A stretch of 64,000 nt of DNA, taken from NCBI RefSeq assembly GCF_030687575.1, contig NZ_CP117439.1, positions 3,029,501 through 3,093,500 of the forward strand, given 5' to 3'. The position numbers and the translations under genes were made by a program. A model generated the notes under the pieces. That model was not told the origin of the DNA, made no database searches, and saw nothing but the letters and a program-made list of their open reading frames with translations. This document shows, one piece after another, positions 9,160 to 18,797 of this stretch. How positions within the stretch are numbered: the first letter of the stretch is position 1; every line of letters starts with the position of its first letter. The stretch is from Pseudomonas sp. FP2309 (GTDB lineage: Bacteria; Pseudomonadota; Gammaproteobacteria; Pseudomonadales; Pseudomonadaceae).

Positions 9160-9390
9160 TTACAAGTGAATCTCGGCAAACTTGATACCCAGCTCCCGAA
9201 GGAGCTCGGTCAACTGGTCAAGGCTGGCAAACGACTCGACTTCATCCTGGTCATCCACCAGGAAATAACTGCGCCCGCCGCTCTTCTTGAAAAAGACAAT
9301 CCACTCGCCTAGATGAGCAGGGTTCTGGATGACATGGGTGGCCGAGATTTCACCTTCGCCATGACGAGTCTTGACGTGTTCACGCTTCAT
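9160..9390 (-). CDS. Conserved hypothetical protein (76 aa)
   Basis: A small soluble protein with a charged N-terminus (MKREHVKTRHGEG), a central beta-rich stretch (WIVFFKKSGGRSYFLVDD) and a C-terminal helix (LDQLTELLRELGIKFAEIHL). No signal peptide or metal motif. It is convergent with the lipoprotein gene at 8871 (7 nt between stops) and 21 nt downstream of another small lipoprotein gene on its own strand, so the two may be cotranscribed. Function unknown. Confidence 0.68.
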   Translation of the reverse strand: MKREHVKTRHGEGEISATHVIQNPAHLGEWIVFFKKSGGRSYFLVDDQDEVESFASLDQLTELLRELGIKFAEIHL

Positions 9391-9411
9391 ATCTGGTTTT
9401 CCACAGCGGCA

Positions 9412-9762
9412 TCAGCCGGAAATGCATTCTTCCCCGGCCTTCTTCACATCAGCCGGGCGGATCGGCACGTTGGACATGCTCTCGTAGAGTTTGATACTGC
9501 TGCCGCTGGAGCGCTCTTCAATTTCAAAAATGGCCGACGGGTCTGCTGAAAATTTCTGCGGCACGATCACACGCACACCGTCCTTATGCGGTTCGATCTG
9601 CGGCGGGCGACGAGTAGCTGATAATTTGCGTACCACGCACGCGGCGTATTCCTGGGGTTTTTTCCCGGAAATGACGGCGAGCGTCGGCGGGGTCTGCTTG
9701 ATATCTGCAACCGAAGCACACCCACCGATCGCCAAGGCCAGCACCAACACACTCCACTTCAT
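9412..9762 (-). CDS. Small lipoprotein (116 aa)
   Basis: MKWSVLVLALAIGGCASVAD carries an IGGC lipobox; the lipidated Cys15 is followed by Ala-Ser, which favours the outer membrane. The mature domain contains two further cysteines (AACVV, EECISG) and a central strand-rich region. A GGAGG-type site (cggaggttttgt) precedes the ATG. The next gene on this strand begins 21 nt downstream. Confidence 0.78.
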   Translation of the reverse strand: MKWSVLVLALAIGGCASVADIKQTPPTLAVISGKKPQEYAACVVRKLSATRRPPQIEPHKDGVRVIVPQKFSADPSAIFEIEERSSGSSIKLYESMSNVPIRPADVKKAGEECISG

Positions 9763-9780
9763 ACAAAACCTCCGATAAAG

Positions 9781-9826
9781 ATCCTACGACCACGGGGATG
9801 GTAATTTTCTCCCGCCCACGTAGGAT
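9781..9826. repeat. 8-bp inverted repeat upstream of the lipoprotein gene
   Basis: ATCCTACG (9781-9788) and CGTAGGAT (9819-9826) are perfect inverted copies 30 nt apart, in the divergent spacer between the genes at 9762 and 9975. This could be an operator or an mRNA leader hairpin. Confidence 0.35.
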
Positions 9827-9974
9827 TTATCCCTGATAACTCGGTAAATAACTGTTTTAAATTGTCGACGTGACTGAAGACGAGTCGATAATAAACGCGC
9901 TGGGGCTGATAAACTCCATCTTAACCTACGTATCGTTCTGATTTTTCAGAAAAAGCCCTTCTGGAGACACCCTC

Positions 9975-10277
9975 ATGAAATTTATCCACCAGCGCGAGCA
10001 CCTCAACGAGGGAGATATTGTCGTCATCGAATGCTCGCAGACTTGTAATATCCGTCTGATGAGCGATGCGAATTTCCGCAGCTTCAAAAATGGCGGTCGC
10101 CACACCTACCACGGCGGCGCGTTCGACACATTCCCCGCCAAAATCACCGCGCCGAGCACGGGCTTCTGGAACATCACTCTTGACGTGGTCACGCGCCGCG
10201 CGATCAGCGTCACTCGCAAGCCCGCGCTGTCCCACAAGATTCGCATCGTACGTCGCACCAGCACCAAGCTGAGCTGA
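9975..10277 (+). CDS. DUF1883-family protein (100 aa)
   Basis: The short all-beta protein begins MKFIHQREHLNEGDIVVIECS and contains the characteristic CNIRLMSD / FRSFKNGGRHTYHGG / SGFWNITLDV pattern of the DUF1883 family, which is small, soluble and of unknown function. A GGAG site (tctggagacaccctc) supports the start. The 26-nt gap to the next small ORF suggests one operon with that gene and alkB. Confidence 0.8.
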   Translation: MKFIHQREHLNEGDIVVIECSQTCNIRLMSDANFRSFKNGGRHTYHGGAFDTFPAKITAPSTGFWNITLDVVTRRAISVTRKPALSHKIRIVRRTSTKLS

Positions 10278-10302
10278 TTTGCATACGCCACAGGACATAG
10301 CC

Positions 10303-10470
10303 GTGACTGCCACTACTAAATACGTGATCAAGTACAAGCTCAACGGCGAACGCCGCTTTGAGTTCGCCCAACTGACGACCCATAGCGTGGAAGAAGCCAA
10401 GCAAGCCCTGGCAAAAATCCACGATGCCAGCGATGAAATCACTGACATCACCGTGAGCAAGGCGCTGTAA
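10303..10470 (+). CDS. Small conserved hypothetical protein (55 aa), GTG start
   Basis: Reads MTATTKYVIKYKLNGERRFE and continues with a helix (EEAKQALAKIHD); it looks like a small beta-alpha-beta domain. The GTG at 10303 is chosen because aggaca lies 7 nt upstream; a TTG further upstream lacks a ribosome site. It ends 4 nt before alkB, so it is probably translationally linked to it. Function unknown. Confidence 0.65.
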   Translation: MTATTKYVIKYKLNGERRFEFAQLTTHSVEEAKQALAKIHDASDEITDITVSKAL

Positions 10471-10474
10471 GACC

Positions 10475-11140
10475 ATGCCCGGCCCCACCGCCGACCTGTT
10501 CGCCGATGACGCCCTGCAACAACCTGCAGGACGCGAGCAAATTGGCGAGCAATCCTACGTGCTAAGGGGCTACGCCCTGCGCTGGATTGAAAGGCTTCTA
10601 CCCGAGTTACGCCGCGGGCTGGCTCAATCGCCGTTTCGGCAAATGGTCACGCCGGGGGGCTTTACCATGTCGGCGGCATTGAGCAGTTGCGGCGCGCTGG
10701 GCTGGACCACCGACACCACGGGCTACCGCTACAGCCCGCTCGACCCACGCAATCAGCGCCCCTGGCCCGCCCTTCCCGACGCCTTGCGCGAATTGGCCGT
10801 ACAGGCGGCCGCTGAAGCAGGGTTTCGCGAGTTCGCCCCGGATGCCTGCCTGATCAATCGCTATGTACCCGGCGCAAAAATGTCTCTGCACCAGGATAAA
10901 AACGAACGCGATTACAGCGCGCCGGTGGTATCGGTGTCCCTCGGGTTGCCGGCGATTTTCCTGTTCGGTGGCCATGCGCGCAGTGACAAAGCGAAGAAAA
11001 TTTCGTTGTTTCACGGCGACGTGGTGATCTGGGGCGGCGTTGATCGCTTGCGCTTTCACGGCGTGATGCCGATCAAGGAAGGCACGCATCCGATCATGGG
11101 CGCGCAACGCATCAACCTGACCTTGCGTACCGCCGGCTGA
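10475..11140 (+). CDS. alkB: Alkylated DNA repair dioxygenase AlkB
   Basis: Fe(II)/2-oxoglutarate dioxygenase that removes methyl groups from 1-methyladenine and 3-methylcytosine. The 221-aa protein keeps the iron ligands H-x-D in SLHQDKNERD and the distal His in RFHGVMP, the arginine pair in QRINLTLR for 2-oxoglutarate binding, and the substrate-side GYRYSPLDP segment typical of E. coli-type AlkB. ada starts 75 nt downstream on the same strand, giving an alkylation-repair cluster. Confidence 0.95.
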   Translation: MPGPTADLFADDALQQPAGREQIGEQSYVLRGYALRWIERLLPELRRGLAQSPFRQMVTPGGFTMSAALSSCGALGWTTDTTGYRYSPLDPRNQRPWPALPDALRELAVQAAAEAGFREFAPDACLINRYVPGAKMSLHQDKNERDYSAPVVSVSLGLPAIFLFGGHARSDKAKKISLFHGDVVIWGGVDRLRFHGVMPIKEGTHPIMGAQRINLTLRTAG

Positions 11141-11215
11141 TTTGACCGCAAGCTTCGGAGTGCCAGACGACCACGGCACGGCTAACCTGCTGAGGATCCG
11201 TCAAGAGTGCCCACC

Positions 11216-12262
11216 ATGACTACCGAACAAGACCCGCGCTGGGCGGCGATCGTCGCCCGCGACCCCAAGGCCGATACGCTGTTCGTCTATGGCGTTAAAA
11301 CCACCGGCGTGTATGGCCGGCCCAGCAGCGCCTCACGCTTGCCGCGCCCGGAAAACATCGAATTTTTCGACACGCCGGCACAGGCTGAAGCGGCAGGCTA
11401 TCGCCCCAGCAGGCGCGCCGCCGGCGACCAGACCCAGCGCGCCGCGCAGCATGCCAAATGGGTGGCCGACGCCTGCCGATATATCGAGCAGGCTGACACC
11501 CCGCCCCATCTGGGCACCCTGGCCGCCCAGGCAGGCCTGAGTCCGTTTCACTTCCACCGCGTCTTCAAGGCCGTCACTGGCCTGACCCCCAAGGCCTACG
11601 CCAGCGCCCACCGCTCACGCAAATTGCGCGATGGGCTCAAAGGCCAACATACGGTGACGGATGCGCTGTATGACGCAGGCTTTAATTCCAATAGCCGCTT
11701 TTACGCGTCTGCCAACCACGTGCTCGGCATGAAGCCCAGCGATTACAAAGCCGGCGGTACCCATAACCAGATCCTGTTTGCGGTCGGTGAATGCTCATTG
11801 GGGGCAATTCTGGTGGCGCAAAGCACGCGCGGCGTGTGCGCAATTTTGCTGGGCGATGAACCGGACACACTGGTGCGTGACCTGCAGGATCAATTCCCCA
11901 AGGCCGAATTGGTGGGCGCCGATCGCCGCTTCGAACAGTTGATCGCACAGGTGGTGGGGTTTATCGAAGCCCCCGCCCTGGGCCTGGACTTACCCCTCGA
12001 CGTGCGCGGCACCGCGTTCCAGGAACGGGTGTGGCAGGCGTTGCGAGACATTCCCGTGGGCAGCACCGCCAGCTACGCGCGGATTGCCGAGCAGATCGGC
12101 GCCCCCACATCGTTTCGCGCAGTGGCCCAGGCCTGCGGCGCCAACCGCCTGGCCGTGGCTATCCCCTGCCACCGCGTGGTACGCAGCGATGGCGATATCT
12201 CGGGTTACCGCTGGGGCGTCGAGCGCAAGCGTCAATTGCTCGAGCGTGAACGCGACCGTTAA
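11216..12262 (+). CDS. ada: Ada-type O6-methylguanine-DNA methyltransferase/AraC regulator lacking zinc-site cysteines
   Basis: The 348-aa protein has the three Ada parts: an N-terminal Ada-Zn-like domain (1-72), an AraC helix-turn-helix (about 78-180) and an O6-alkylguanine methyltransferase (about 185-345) with the intact acceptor C318 in IPCHRV. Aligned by eye to E. coli Ada, the four zinc cysteines (38, 42, 69, 72) are replaced by G34, S38, S65 and A68. The classical self-activation by methylphosphotriester transfer to Cys38 should therefore be impossible. A GTG start 9 nt upstream is possible. It probably still repairs O6-methylguanine; its regulatory mode is unclear. Confidence 0.9.
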   Translation: MTTEQDPRWAAIVARDPKADTLFVYGVKTTGVYGRPSSASRLPRPENIEFFDTPAQAEAAGYRPSRRAAGDQTQRAAQHAKWVADACRYIEQADTPPHLGTLAAQAGLSPFHFHRVFKAVTGLTPKAYASAHRSRKLRDGLKGQHTVTDALYDAGFNSNSRFYASANHVLGMKPSDYKAGGTHNQILFAVGECSLGAILVAQSTRGVCAILLGDEPDTLVRDLQDQFPKAELVGADRRFEQLIAQVVGFIEAPALGLDLPLDVRGTAFQERVWQALRDIPVGSTASYARIAEQIGAPTSFRAVAQACGANRLAVAIPCHRVVRSDGDISGYRWGVERKRQLLERERDR

Positions 12263-12369
12263 CGCCGCACGAAAAACCTGCGTCGTCCAGTGAATAAAAC
12301 AGACTGGCCGGGAGCCAGATGCCCTGCTAAAACAGCGAAAAATCCGACGAACGCTGGAGACACACACCC

Positions 12370-13428
12370 ATGAGCACCTGGCCCGACACGCGCATTCTCG
12401 ACCTGCTCGGTATCGAGGTACCGATCATCCAGGCGCCGATGGCCGTTGGCACCACCACCGCCATGGTCATCGCGGCCAGTCAGGCTGGCGCATTGGGGTC
12501 GATGCCGGCCGCCGCGCTGAGCACCGAGCAACTGCGTGAAGCGCTGGCCACCATCCGCCAGGCCTGCACGGGGCCTATCAACGTGAACTTCTTCTGCCAC
12601 CAACCGCCGCCAGTGGATGAGGCGCGGGATCAGCGCTGGAAGGCATTGCTTGAGCCTTATTACCAGCAACTGGGCGCCGATTTTACCGCGCCAACGCCGG
12701 TGACCGACCGCGCACCGTTCAATGACGCCGCCTGCCAGGTGGTCGAAGCGTTTCGTCCAGAGGTGGTCAGTTTCCATTTCGGGCTGCCGGAGCAAAGCTT
12801 GCTGGACCGAGTAAAAGCCACAGGCGCCAAAGTGCTTTCATCCGCCACCACGGTAGAGGAGGCGATTTGGCTGGAACAGCACGGCTGTGACGCAATCATT
12901 GCCATGGGCAGCGAGGCCGGTGGGCATCGCGGGCTGTTTCTCAGCGACGACCTCAACACGCAGATCGGCCTGTTCGCCCTGTTGCCGCAGGTCGTCGACG
13001 CGGTGAAGGTGCCGGTGATTGCGGCCGGCGGGATCGGCGATGCGCGCGGGATTGTCGCGGCATTCGCGCTCGGTGCCTCGGCGGTGCAGATCGGTACTGC
13101 GTACCTGTTTACCCCGGAAGCGAATGTCACTGCCGCCCACCATTACGCGTTGCGCCACGCCCAGGCCAGCGAAACCGCGCTGACCAACCTGTTCACCGGC
13201 CGCCCGGCCCGTGGCATCGTCAACCGCGTGATGCGCGAATTGGGCCCGATCAACCCGGCGGCCCCGGCGTTTCCGCGCGCCGGCGGTGCGCTGGTGCCGC
13301 TTAAAGCAAAGGACGAGGCAGGCTTCAGTAACCTGTGGTCGGGCCAGGCACTGCGCCTGGGCAAAGACATCACCGCTTATGACCTGACGCGCGAGCTGGC
13401 CGAGCAAACGCTGGCCAAACTCACCTGA
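12370..13428 (+). CDS. Nitronate monooxygenase (2-nitropropane dioxygenase family)
   Basis: FMN-dependent TIM-barrel enzyme that oxidises alkyl nitronates. The 352-aa protein shows the family start (LGIEVPIIQAPMA), the NVNFFCH segment, the conserved AMGSEAGGHRG with the catalytic His, the phosphate-binding AAGGIGDARG, and GASAVQIGTAYL. It starts 107 nt after ada; ggag sits just upstream of the ATG. The substrate could be propionate-3-nitronate or another nitronate, which the sequence does not settle. Confidence 0.88.
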   Translation: MSTWPDTRILDLLGIEVPIIQAPMAVGTTTAMVIAASQAGALGSMPAAALSTEQLREALATIRQACTGPINVNFFCHQPPPVDEARDQRWKALLEPYYQQLGADFTAPTPVTDRAPFNDAACQVVEAFRPEVVSFHFGLPEQSLLDRVKATGAKVLSSATTVEEAIWLEQHGCDAIIAMGSEAGGHRGLFLSDDLNTQIGLFALLPQVVDAVKVPVIAAGGIGDARGIVAAFALGASAVQIGTAYLFTPEANVTAAHHYALRHAQASETALTNLFTGRPARGIVNRVMRELGPINPAAPAFPRAGGALVPLKAKDEAGFSNLWSGQALRLGKDITAYDLTRELAEQTLAKLT

Positions 13429-13470
13429 TCCAGGCACCCGCGGCCACTTCGCGCTGTACCGGCAATGGCC

Positions 13471-14296
<826 letters not shown>

Positions 14297-14977
14297 ATGC
14301 CGCTATCGAGTGCCGATTTTTCCGCCATCTGGCTGACCATCAAACTGGCGTCACTGACGACGGTGATCCTGTTGGTCATCGGCACTCCCATTGCGCTGTG
14401 GTTGTCGCGCACGCGCTCAGGCTGGCGTGGGCCCATTGGTGCGATCGTTGCCCTGCCGTTGGTGCTGCCGCCCACGGTGATCGGTTTCTACCTGCTGCTG
14501 ACCATGGGCCCCAACGGCTTCTTCGGCCAGTTCACCCAGTGGCTGGGCCTGGGCACACTCACTTTCAGCTTCAGCGGGCTGGTGATCGGCTCGGTCATCT
14601 ATTCCATGCCGTTTGTAGTGCAGCCTTTGCAAAACGCGTTTTCCGCCATTGGCTCGCGCCCGCTGGAAGTTGCCGCCACCTTGCGCGCCAGTCCATGGGA
14701 CACCTTTTTCAGCGTGATCCTGCCCCTGGCCCGCCCTGGTTTTATCACCGCAGCCATTCTCGGTTTCGCCCACACCGTCGGTGAGTTTGGCGTAGTGCTG
14801 ATGATCGGCGGCAATATCCCGGACAAGACCCGCGTGGTCTCAGTGCAGATTTACGATCATGTCGAAGCCATGGAATATGCCCAGGCCCATTGGTTGGCGG
14901 GGGCCATGGTGGTGTTCGCATTCATCGTGTTGCTGGCGCTGTACTCCAGCCGTAAAACCAACGTGGGCTGGAACTGA
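14297..14977 (+). CDS. modB: Molybdate ABC transporter permease
   Basis: The 226-aa integral membrane protein has about five hydrophobic segments and the permease EAA-type loop ([25 protein letters not shown]) that contacts ModC. The first segment is the [20 protein letters not shown] helix. Its ATG begins at the base after the modA stop, and its TGA overlaps the modC ATG (TGATG), indicating translational coupling. Confidence 0.95.
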   Translation: MPLSSADFSAIWLTIKLASLTTVILLVIGTPIALWLSRTRSGWRGPIGAIVALPLVLPPTVIGFYLLLTMGPNGFFGQFTQWLGLGTLTFSFSGLVIGSVIYSMPFVVQPLQNAFSAIGSRPLEVAATLRASPWDTFFSVILPLARPGFITAAILGFAHTVGEFGVVLMIGGNIPDKTRVVSVQIYDHVEAMEYAQAHWLAGAMVVFAFIVLLALYSSRKTNVGWN

Positions 14978-16062
14978 TGTCGATGATCGATGTGCGCCTG
15001 CAACTCCAGTACTCGGGCTTTGCCCTGGATGTGGACCTGCACCTGCCGGGACGCGGTGTAACGGCGCTTTACGGGCACTCCGGCTCCGGCAAAACCACCT
15101 GCCTGCGTTGCATTGCCGGCCTGGAGCGCGCGGACAACGGTTTTATCCAAGTTAATGGTGACGTCTGGCAAGACAGCCGCAATGGGCTTTTCGTGCCACC
15201 GCATAAGCGGGCGCTGGGCTATGTGTTCCAGGAGGCCAGCCTGTTCCCGCATCTGTGCGTGCGCGCCAACCTGGAATTCGGTCTCAAGCGCATCCCTCGC
15301 CAGCAACGTCGGGTGGACATGACCCAGGCCGCCGAATTGCTGGGCATCGCTCATCTGCTCGAGCGCAACCCGCTGCACCTCTCAGGCGGCGAGCGCCAGC
15401 GCATCGGCATCGCCCGCGCGTTGCTCACCAGCCCGCGCTTGCTGCTGATGGATGAGCCACTGGCCGCACTCGACAGCCAGCGCAAGGCCGAGATCCTGCC
15501 TTACCTGGAGCGCCTGCACGACGAGTTGGACATACCCGTTCTGTATGTCAGCCACGCTCAGGATGAAGTGGCGCGCCTGGCCGATCACATCGTGCTGCTC
15601 AATGAAGGCAAGGCCCTGGCCAGCGGACCCATCGGCGAAACCCTGGCACGGCTAGACCTGCCCCTGGCCCGGCGCGACGACGCTGGCGTGGTGATCAACG
15701 GCACCGTGAGTGCCTACGATGCGCACTATCAATTGCTCACCCTGCAACTGCCGGGCAGTGTGTTACCGATGCGCGTGGCCCATGCCCCGCTGGCCGTGGG
15801 CAAATCGCTGCGGGTCAAGGTGCAGGCGCGCGACGTGAGCCTGAGCCTGCAAGCCGAAGAACACAGCAGCATCCTCAACCGCCTGCCGGTGACCGTGATC
15901 GAGCAAATGCCTGCGGACAACAGCGCTCACGTGCTGGTGCGCCTGGAAGCCGATGGCACCTCATTGCTGGCGCGCATCACACGCTACTCGCGCGATCAGT
16001 TGCACCTGCACCCAGGGCAGCAGCTGTGGGCACAGATCAAGGCCGTGGCGGTGCTGGCCTAA
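14977..16062 (+). CDS. modC: Molybdate ABC transporter ATP-binding protein
   Basis: The 361-aa ATPase has Walker [13 protein letters not shown], the Q-loop ([12 protein letters not shown]), signature [15 protein letters not shown], Walker [13 protein letters not shown] and the H-loop SHAQDEV, followed by a C-terminal MOP/TOBE domain (about 290-361) that binds molybdate and regulates transport. Its start overlaps the modB stop. Typical full-length ModC. Confidence 0.96.
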   Translation: MSMIDVRLQLQYSGFALDVDLHLPGRGVTALYGHSGSGKTTCLRCIAGLERADNGFIQVNGDVWQDSRNGLFVPPHKRALGYVFQEASLFPHLCVRANLEFGLKRIPRQQRRVDMTQAAELLGIAHLLERNPLHLSGGERQRIGIARALLTSPRLLLMDEPLAALDSQRKAEILPYLERLHDELDIPVLYVSHAQDEVARLADHIVLLNEGKALASGPIGETLARLDLPLARRDDAGVVINGTVSAYDAHYQLLTLQLPGSVLPMRVAHAPLAVGKSLRVKVQARDVSLSLQAEEHSSILNRLPVTVIEQMPADNSAHVLVRLEADGTSLLARITRYSRDQLHLHPGQQLWAQIKAVAVLA

Positions 16063-16135
16063 GTATTTGGCACGAGCGCACAGCGCTGCGGTCAATCAGA
16101 CATACCGGCCTGATCTGATGCCAAGGAACCCGCCC

Positions 16136-17164
16136 ATGCCCGACTCCACCCTGCCGACCGACCTGCCCCGCGACCTGCATTACGTTGACGACACCCAACC
16201 GGGCATTCGCCGCAAGAAAGTGCGCGGCAAATTTCACTACTTCGATGCCAAGGGTGTACGCATCACCGACGATGAAGAGATCAAGCGTCTTAATGCCCTG
16301 GCCGTGCCGCCGGCGTACACCGATGTGTGGATCTGCGCCGACCCGCGTGGCCATCTGCAAGCCACCGGCCGTGACGCCCGTGGGCGCAAGCAATACCGCT
16401 ACCACGCGCGCTGGCGCGAAGTGCGTGACAGCGACAAGTACGCGCGCCTGCAAGCCTTCGGCCAAGCCCTGCCCAAGCTACGTAAACGGTTGGAAGCGCA
16501 ACTGGCCGCGCCCGGTTTTACCCGTGAAAAGGTCCTGGCCACCGTGGTGATGCTGCTCGATGCCACGTTGATCCGTGTCGGCAATACCCAATATGCCCGC
16601 GACAACAAATCCTACGGACTGACCACGCTGCGCAATCGCCATGTGGGCGTCAAGGGCAGCGAAATAAAGTTCCAGTTCCGTGGCAAAAGTGGCGTAGAGC
16701 ATCAGCTCAGCGTGCGGGATCGACGCCTGGCGACGGTGGTCAAGCGCTGTATGGAGTTGCCGGGGCAAGACCTGTTTCAGTATCTGGACGAAAACGGTGA
16801 ACGCCACACCGTCAGCTCGCAGGATGTGAACGCCTACCTGCACAGCCTCACCGGCGCAGACTTTACCGCCAAGGACTACCGCACCTGGGCCGGTACGGCG
16901 CTGGCATTGGCGGTGTTGCGCGAGCTGGAGTGGCAGCCGGAATCGGATGCCAAGCGACACGTTGTCGCGACGGTCAAGGACGTCGCCAAACAGTTGGGCA
17001 ACACTCCTGCCGTGTGCCGCAAGTGCTATATCCACCCGGCGGTGCTCGAGCATTTCAGCCTGGGCCAACTGTCCAAATTGCCCAAGCCCAAGGTGCGCAA
17101 GGGGCTCAAGGCCGAGGAGGTGGCGTTGGCCATGTTCCTTGAACAGCTCGCCGAGGCGGGTTAG
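16136..17164 (+). CDS. DNA topoisomerase IB (poxvirus/bacterial type)
   Basis: Relaxes supercoils by nicking one strand and forming a 3'-phosphotyrosine. The 342-aa protein carries the N-terminal region (GIRRKKVRGKFHYFD) and the catalytic core: the Arg/Lys segment LIRVGNTQYARDNKSYGL, RTWAGT with the second Arg, and the active Tyr in VCRKCYIHPAV. The ATG at 16136 is chosen for the aagga box 8 nt upstream; longer in-frame starts overlap modC. About one third the size of eukaryotic topo I, as usual for bacterial TopIB. Confidence 0.93.
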   Translation: MPDSTLPTDLPRDLHYVDDTQPGIRRKKVRGKFHYFDAKGVRITDDEEIKRLNALAVPPAYTDVWICADPRGHLQATGRDARGRKQYRYHARWREVRDSDKYARLQAFGQALPKLRKRLEAQLAAPGFTREKVLATVVMLLDATLIRVGNTQYARDNKSYGLTTLRNRHVGVKGSEIKFQFRGKSGVEHQLSVRDRRLATVVKRCMELPGQDLFQYLDENGERHTVSSQDVNAYLHSLTGADFTAKDYRTWAGTALALAVLRELEWQPESDAKRHVVATVKDVAKQLGNTPAVCRKCYIHPAVLEHFSLGQLSKLPKPKVRKGLKAEEVALAMFLEQLAEAG

Positions 17165-17166
17165 GT

Positions 17167-17359
17167 TTGTCTCCCTTCACCCTCACGCTGCAACACCTGT
17201 ACTTTCAGTTCGCCGATAGCGCTCTGTTGCAGGAGGACCTAAACCGCGACTTTACCGGCGATGTTGGTGGTGTCCCATGATGAAGCGTTTGTGCGAGCGA
17301 TCAGGCCCACCCATGTGCTCAGTTGGAATCCCCTCGGTTGGCAGTTGGACACTGTCTGA
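17167..17359 (+). pseudogene. Collapsed remnant of an ABC-F ATPase gene
   Basis: Directly after the topoisomerase gene, one frame reads LSPFTLTLQHLYFQFADSAL, like the N-terminus of ABC-F ATPases. From 17261 another frame reads LVVSHDEAFVRAI then THVLSW and GWQLDTV before a stop at 17357, like the H-loop and C-terminus of the same family. The roughly 500 residues between are missing and the frames differ, so this is an internal-deletion scar. The identification is by eye. Confidence 0.55.
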
Positions 17360-17428
17360 GGTCATTGCGCGCGAACTGAAAGCGTCCTACCGTAGTGGCC
17401 GGATAATCTCATTGAGGAGCCCGGCCCG

Positions 17429-18133
17429 ATGCTGCCTTCGTCTCACAAGCCGTTTGCCAATGCTGCACTGGCCCACCAACAGCGCTGGCGCGGTCGGGTC
17501 GGATTGATCCTGGTGGCCTGCCTGTCGGTGCTGGCGGGCATGACCGATGCTATTGGTTTTATGGCCAGCGGCGACTTTGTATCGTTCATGAGCGGCAACA
17601 CCACGCGCCTGGCGGTGGCGATCAGCGCGGGCGATCTCGGGCTGACCGGGCGACTGTTGCTGCTGGTCGCCACCTTCGTGGCGGGCAACGCATTGGGGGT
17701 GGTGGTGAGTCGCTTCGGTCGACGCCATGCATTGCCGCTGCTGCTGTGCATCGCGGCGTTGTTGTGCGCGGGCGCATTGTGGCCGTTCGGCGATGCACTG
17801 CCCGCGCTGCTGGCAGCCATCACGGCGATGGGCATGCTCAATGCAGCAGTAGAAGAGGTCAATGGTTTGCCGGTGGGGCTGACCTACGTCACCGGGGCGC
17901 TGTCACGGTTTGGGCGTGGCTTGGGACGCTGGATGCTCGGTGAACGCCGCAACGGCTGGCGCGTGCAGTTGATTCCGTGGGGCGGCATGTTTGTCGGTGC
18001 GGTGATCGGCGCACTGCTGGAGCAGCAGATGGGCTTGAAGGCGTTGCTGGTCAGTGGCGTGTTGGCAGGGTTGTTGGGGGTATTGACGCTGAAGATTCCC
18101 CGTCGCTGGCATTTGGGGTTCATGCCGCGCTAG
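17429..18133 (+). CDS. YoaK/DUF1275-family membrane protein
   Basis: The 234-aa inner-membrane protein has about six hydrophobic segments. The family-typical motif DAIGFMASGDFVSFMSGNTT lies at the end of helix 1, and a second helix pair carries GLPVGLTYVTGALSRFG. DUF1275 proteins are of unknown function, possibly transporters. RBS gaggag lies 9 nt before the ATG. The ABC-F remnant lies just upstream. Confidence 0.85.
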   Translation: MLPSSHKPFANAALAHQQRWRGRVGLILVACLSVLAGMTDAIGFMASGDFVSFMSGNTTRLAVAISAGDLGLTGRLLLLVATFVAGNALGVVVSRFGRRHALPLLLCIAALLCAGALWPFGDALPALLAAITAMGMLNAAVEEVNGLPVGLTYVTGALSRFGRGLGRWMLGERRNGWRVQLIPWGGMFVGAVIGALLEQQMGLKALLVSGVLAGLLGVLTLKIPRRWHLGFMPR

Positions 18134-18144
18134 AGAAAAAAGAT

Positions 18145-18207
18145 GCTCGCCCGAGGCGTCGGCCTCGACGTCCGTGTGCTGGTAAAGAGCCACCACTTCG
18201 GGCGAGC
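18145..18207 (-). other. Structured element with three-way-junction potential and T-run on the minus strand
   Basis: A perfect 10-bp outer stem (GCTCGCCCGA 18145-18154 with TCGGGCGAGC 18198-18207) encloses two smaller hairpins (GAGGC-gtcg-GCCTC and GTG.TGG-taaagag-CCA.CAC). Read leftward, the stem is followed by atcTTTTTT, like a terminator. It lies downstream of the leftward lipoprotein gene, after a separate 11-bp hairpin at 18224-18256. Confidence 0.5.
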
Positions 18208-18223
18208 GGTGTGAATAATAAGC

Positions 18224-18256
18224 GAAACGCCCGGTGGCTGTCCTGCCGGGCGTTTC
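18224..18256. terminator. Strong 11-bp hairpin after the lipoprotein gene
   Basis: GAAACGCCCGG and CCGGGCGTTTC flank an 11-nt loop. It sits 23 nt past the stop of the leftward lipoprotein gene. The T-run is weak on either side, so termination may be partial. Confidence 0.5.
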
Positions 18257-18278
18257 CGAATATGACTGAGGCAACGGA

Positions 18279-18632
18279 TTACAGACAGGTTGCCAGCGCA
18301 GCCAAACGGCGCTTGGCAGGCATGCTGTCTTCAGTCGCGTAGTAGTTGACGGTCGCGCCGGCGCCGGCGCTTTTTACGTCGACAAAGTAGTCCCCGCCCG
18401 TGGTGTAAACGGTGAATCCCCCCGCGCCGTTCGGCTCCTTGAAGCCACCCGCGTCGACGCCGAACACACTTTCGTCCTGCCAGCCAAACTGAATGCATTC
18501 GGCAACCACCAGGGTCGCCTTGTCCGACGCCAGGGTCTTATAAGGACTGCCTGCGCGCGCTTCGTTCATCTTCGAACCCGCGCAACCGGCCAGTGCTGCC
18601 AGTGCCAATGCACCCAATACCATGTTCCGCAT
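18279..18632 (-). CDS. Small lipoprotein (117 aa)
   Basis: MRNMVLGALALAALAGCAGS is a lipoprotein signal with an LAGC lipobox; the next residues (Ala-Gly) suggest outer-membrane location. The mature domain has two more cysteines (VAECIQ and the C-terminal TCL) and a beta-rich middle (GGFTVYTTGGDYFVDV). Start chosen at 18632 because caaggaagcg lies upstream; a longer frame adds 12 residues before the signal. Function unknown. Confidence 0.78.
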   Translation of the reverse strand: MRNMVLGALALAALAGCAGSKMNEARAGSPYKTLASDKATLVVAECIQFGWQDESVFGVDAGGFKEPNGAGGFTVYTTGGDYFVDVKSAGAGATVNYYATEDSMPAKRRLAALATCL

Positions 18633-18797
18633 GCCATCGCTTCCTTGAAAAAAACGCGACTTTACCATTAGCCGACACCGCCCATGCTGATCAAGCGCTG
18701 CGCGAACTCAACGCCGAGCCGTATGAATATAGTTTCACTGTGAAGAGTGAACCCGCCATTTATAGTGGCCTGGCTCATTTTTAGAAGTCTCCCTTCT

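Noticed and set aside
18593..18784. 63-codon plus-strand frame opposite the lipoprotein 5' end
   Set aside because: Its start is antisense to the signal peptide and no ribosome site is visible, though its C-terminal part lies in the spacer before an orphan terminator.
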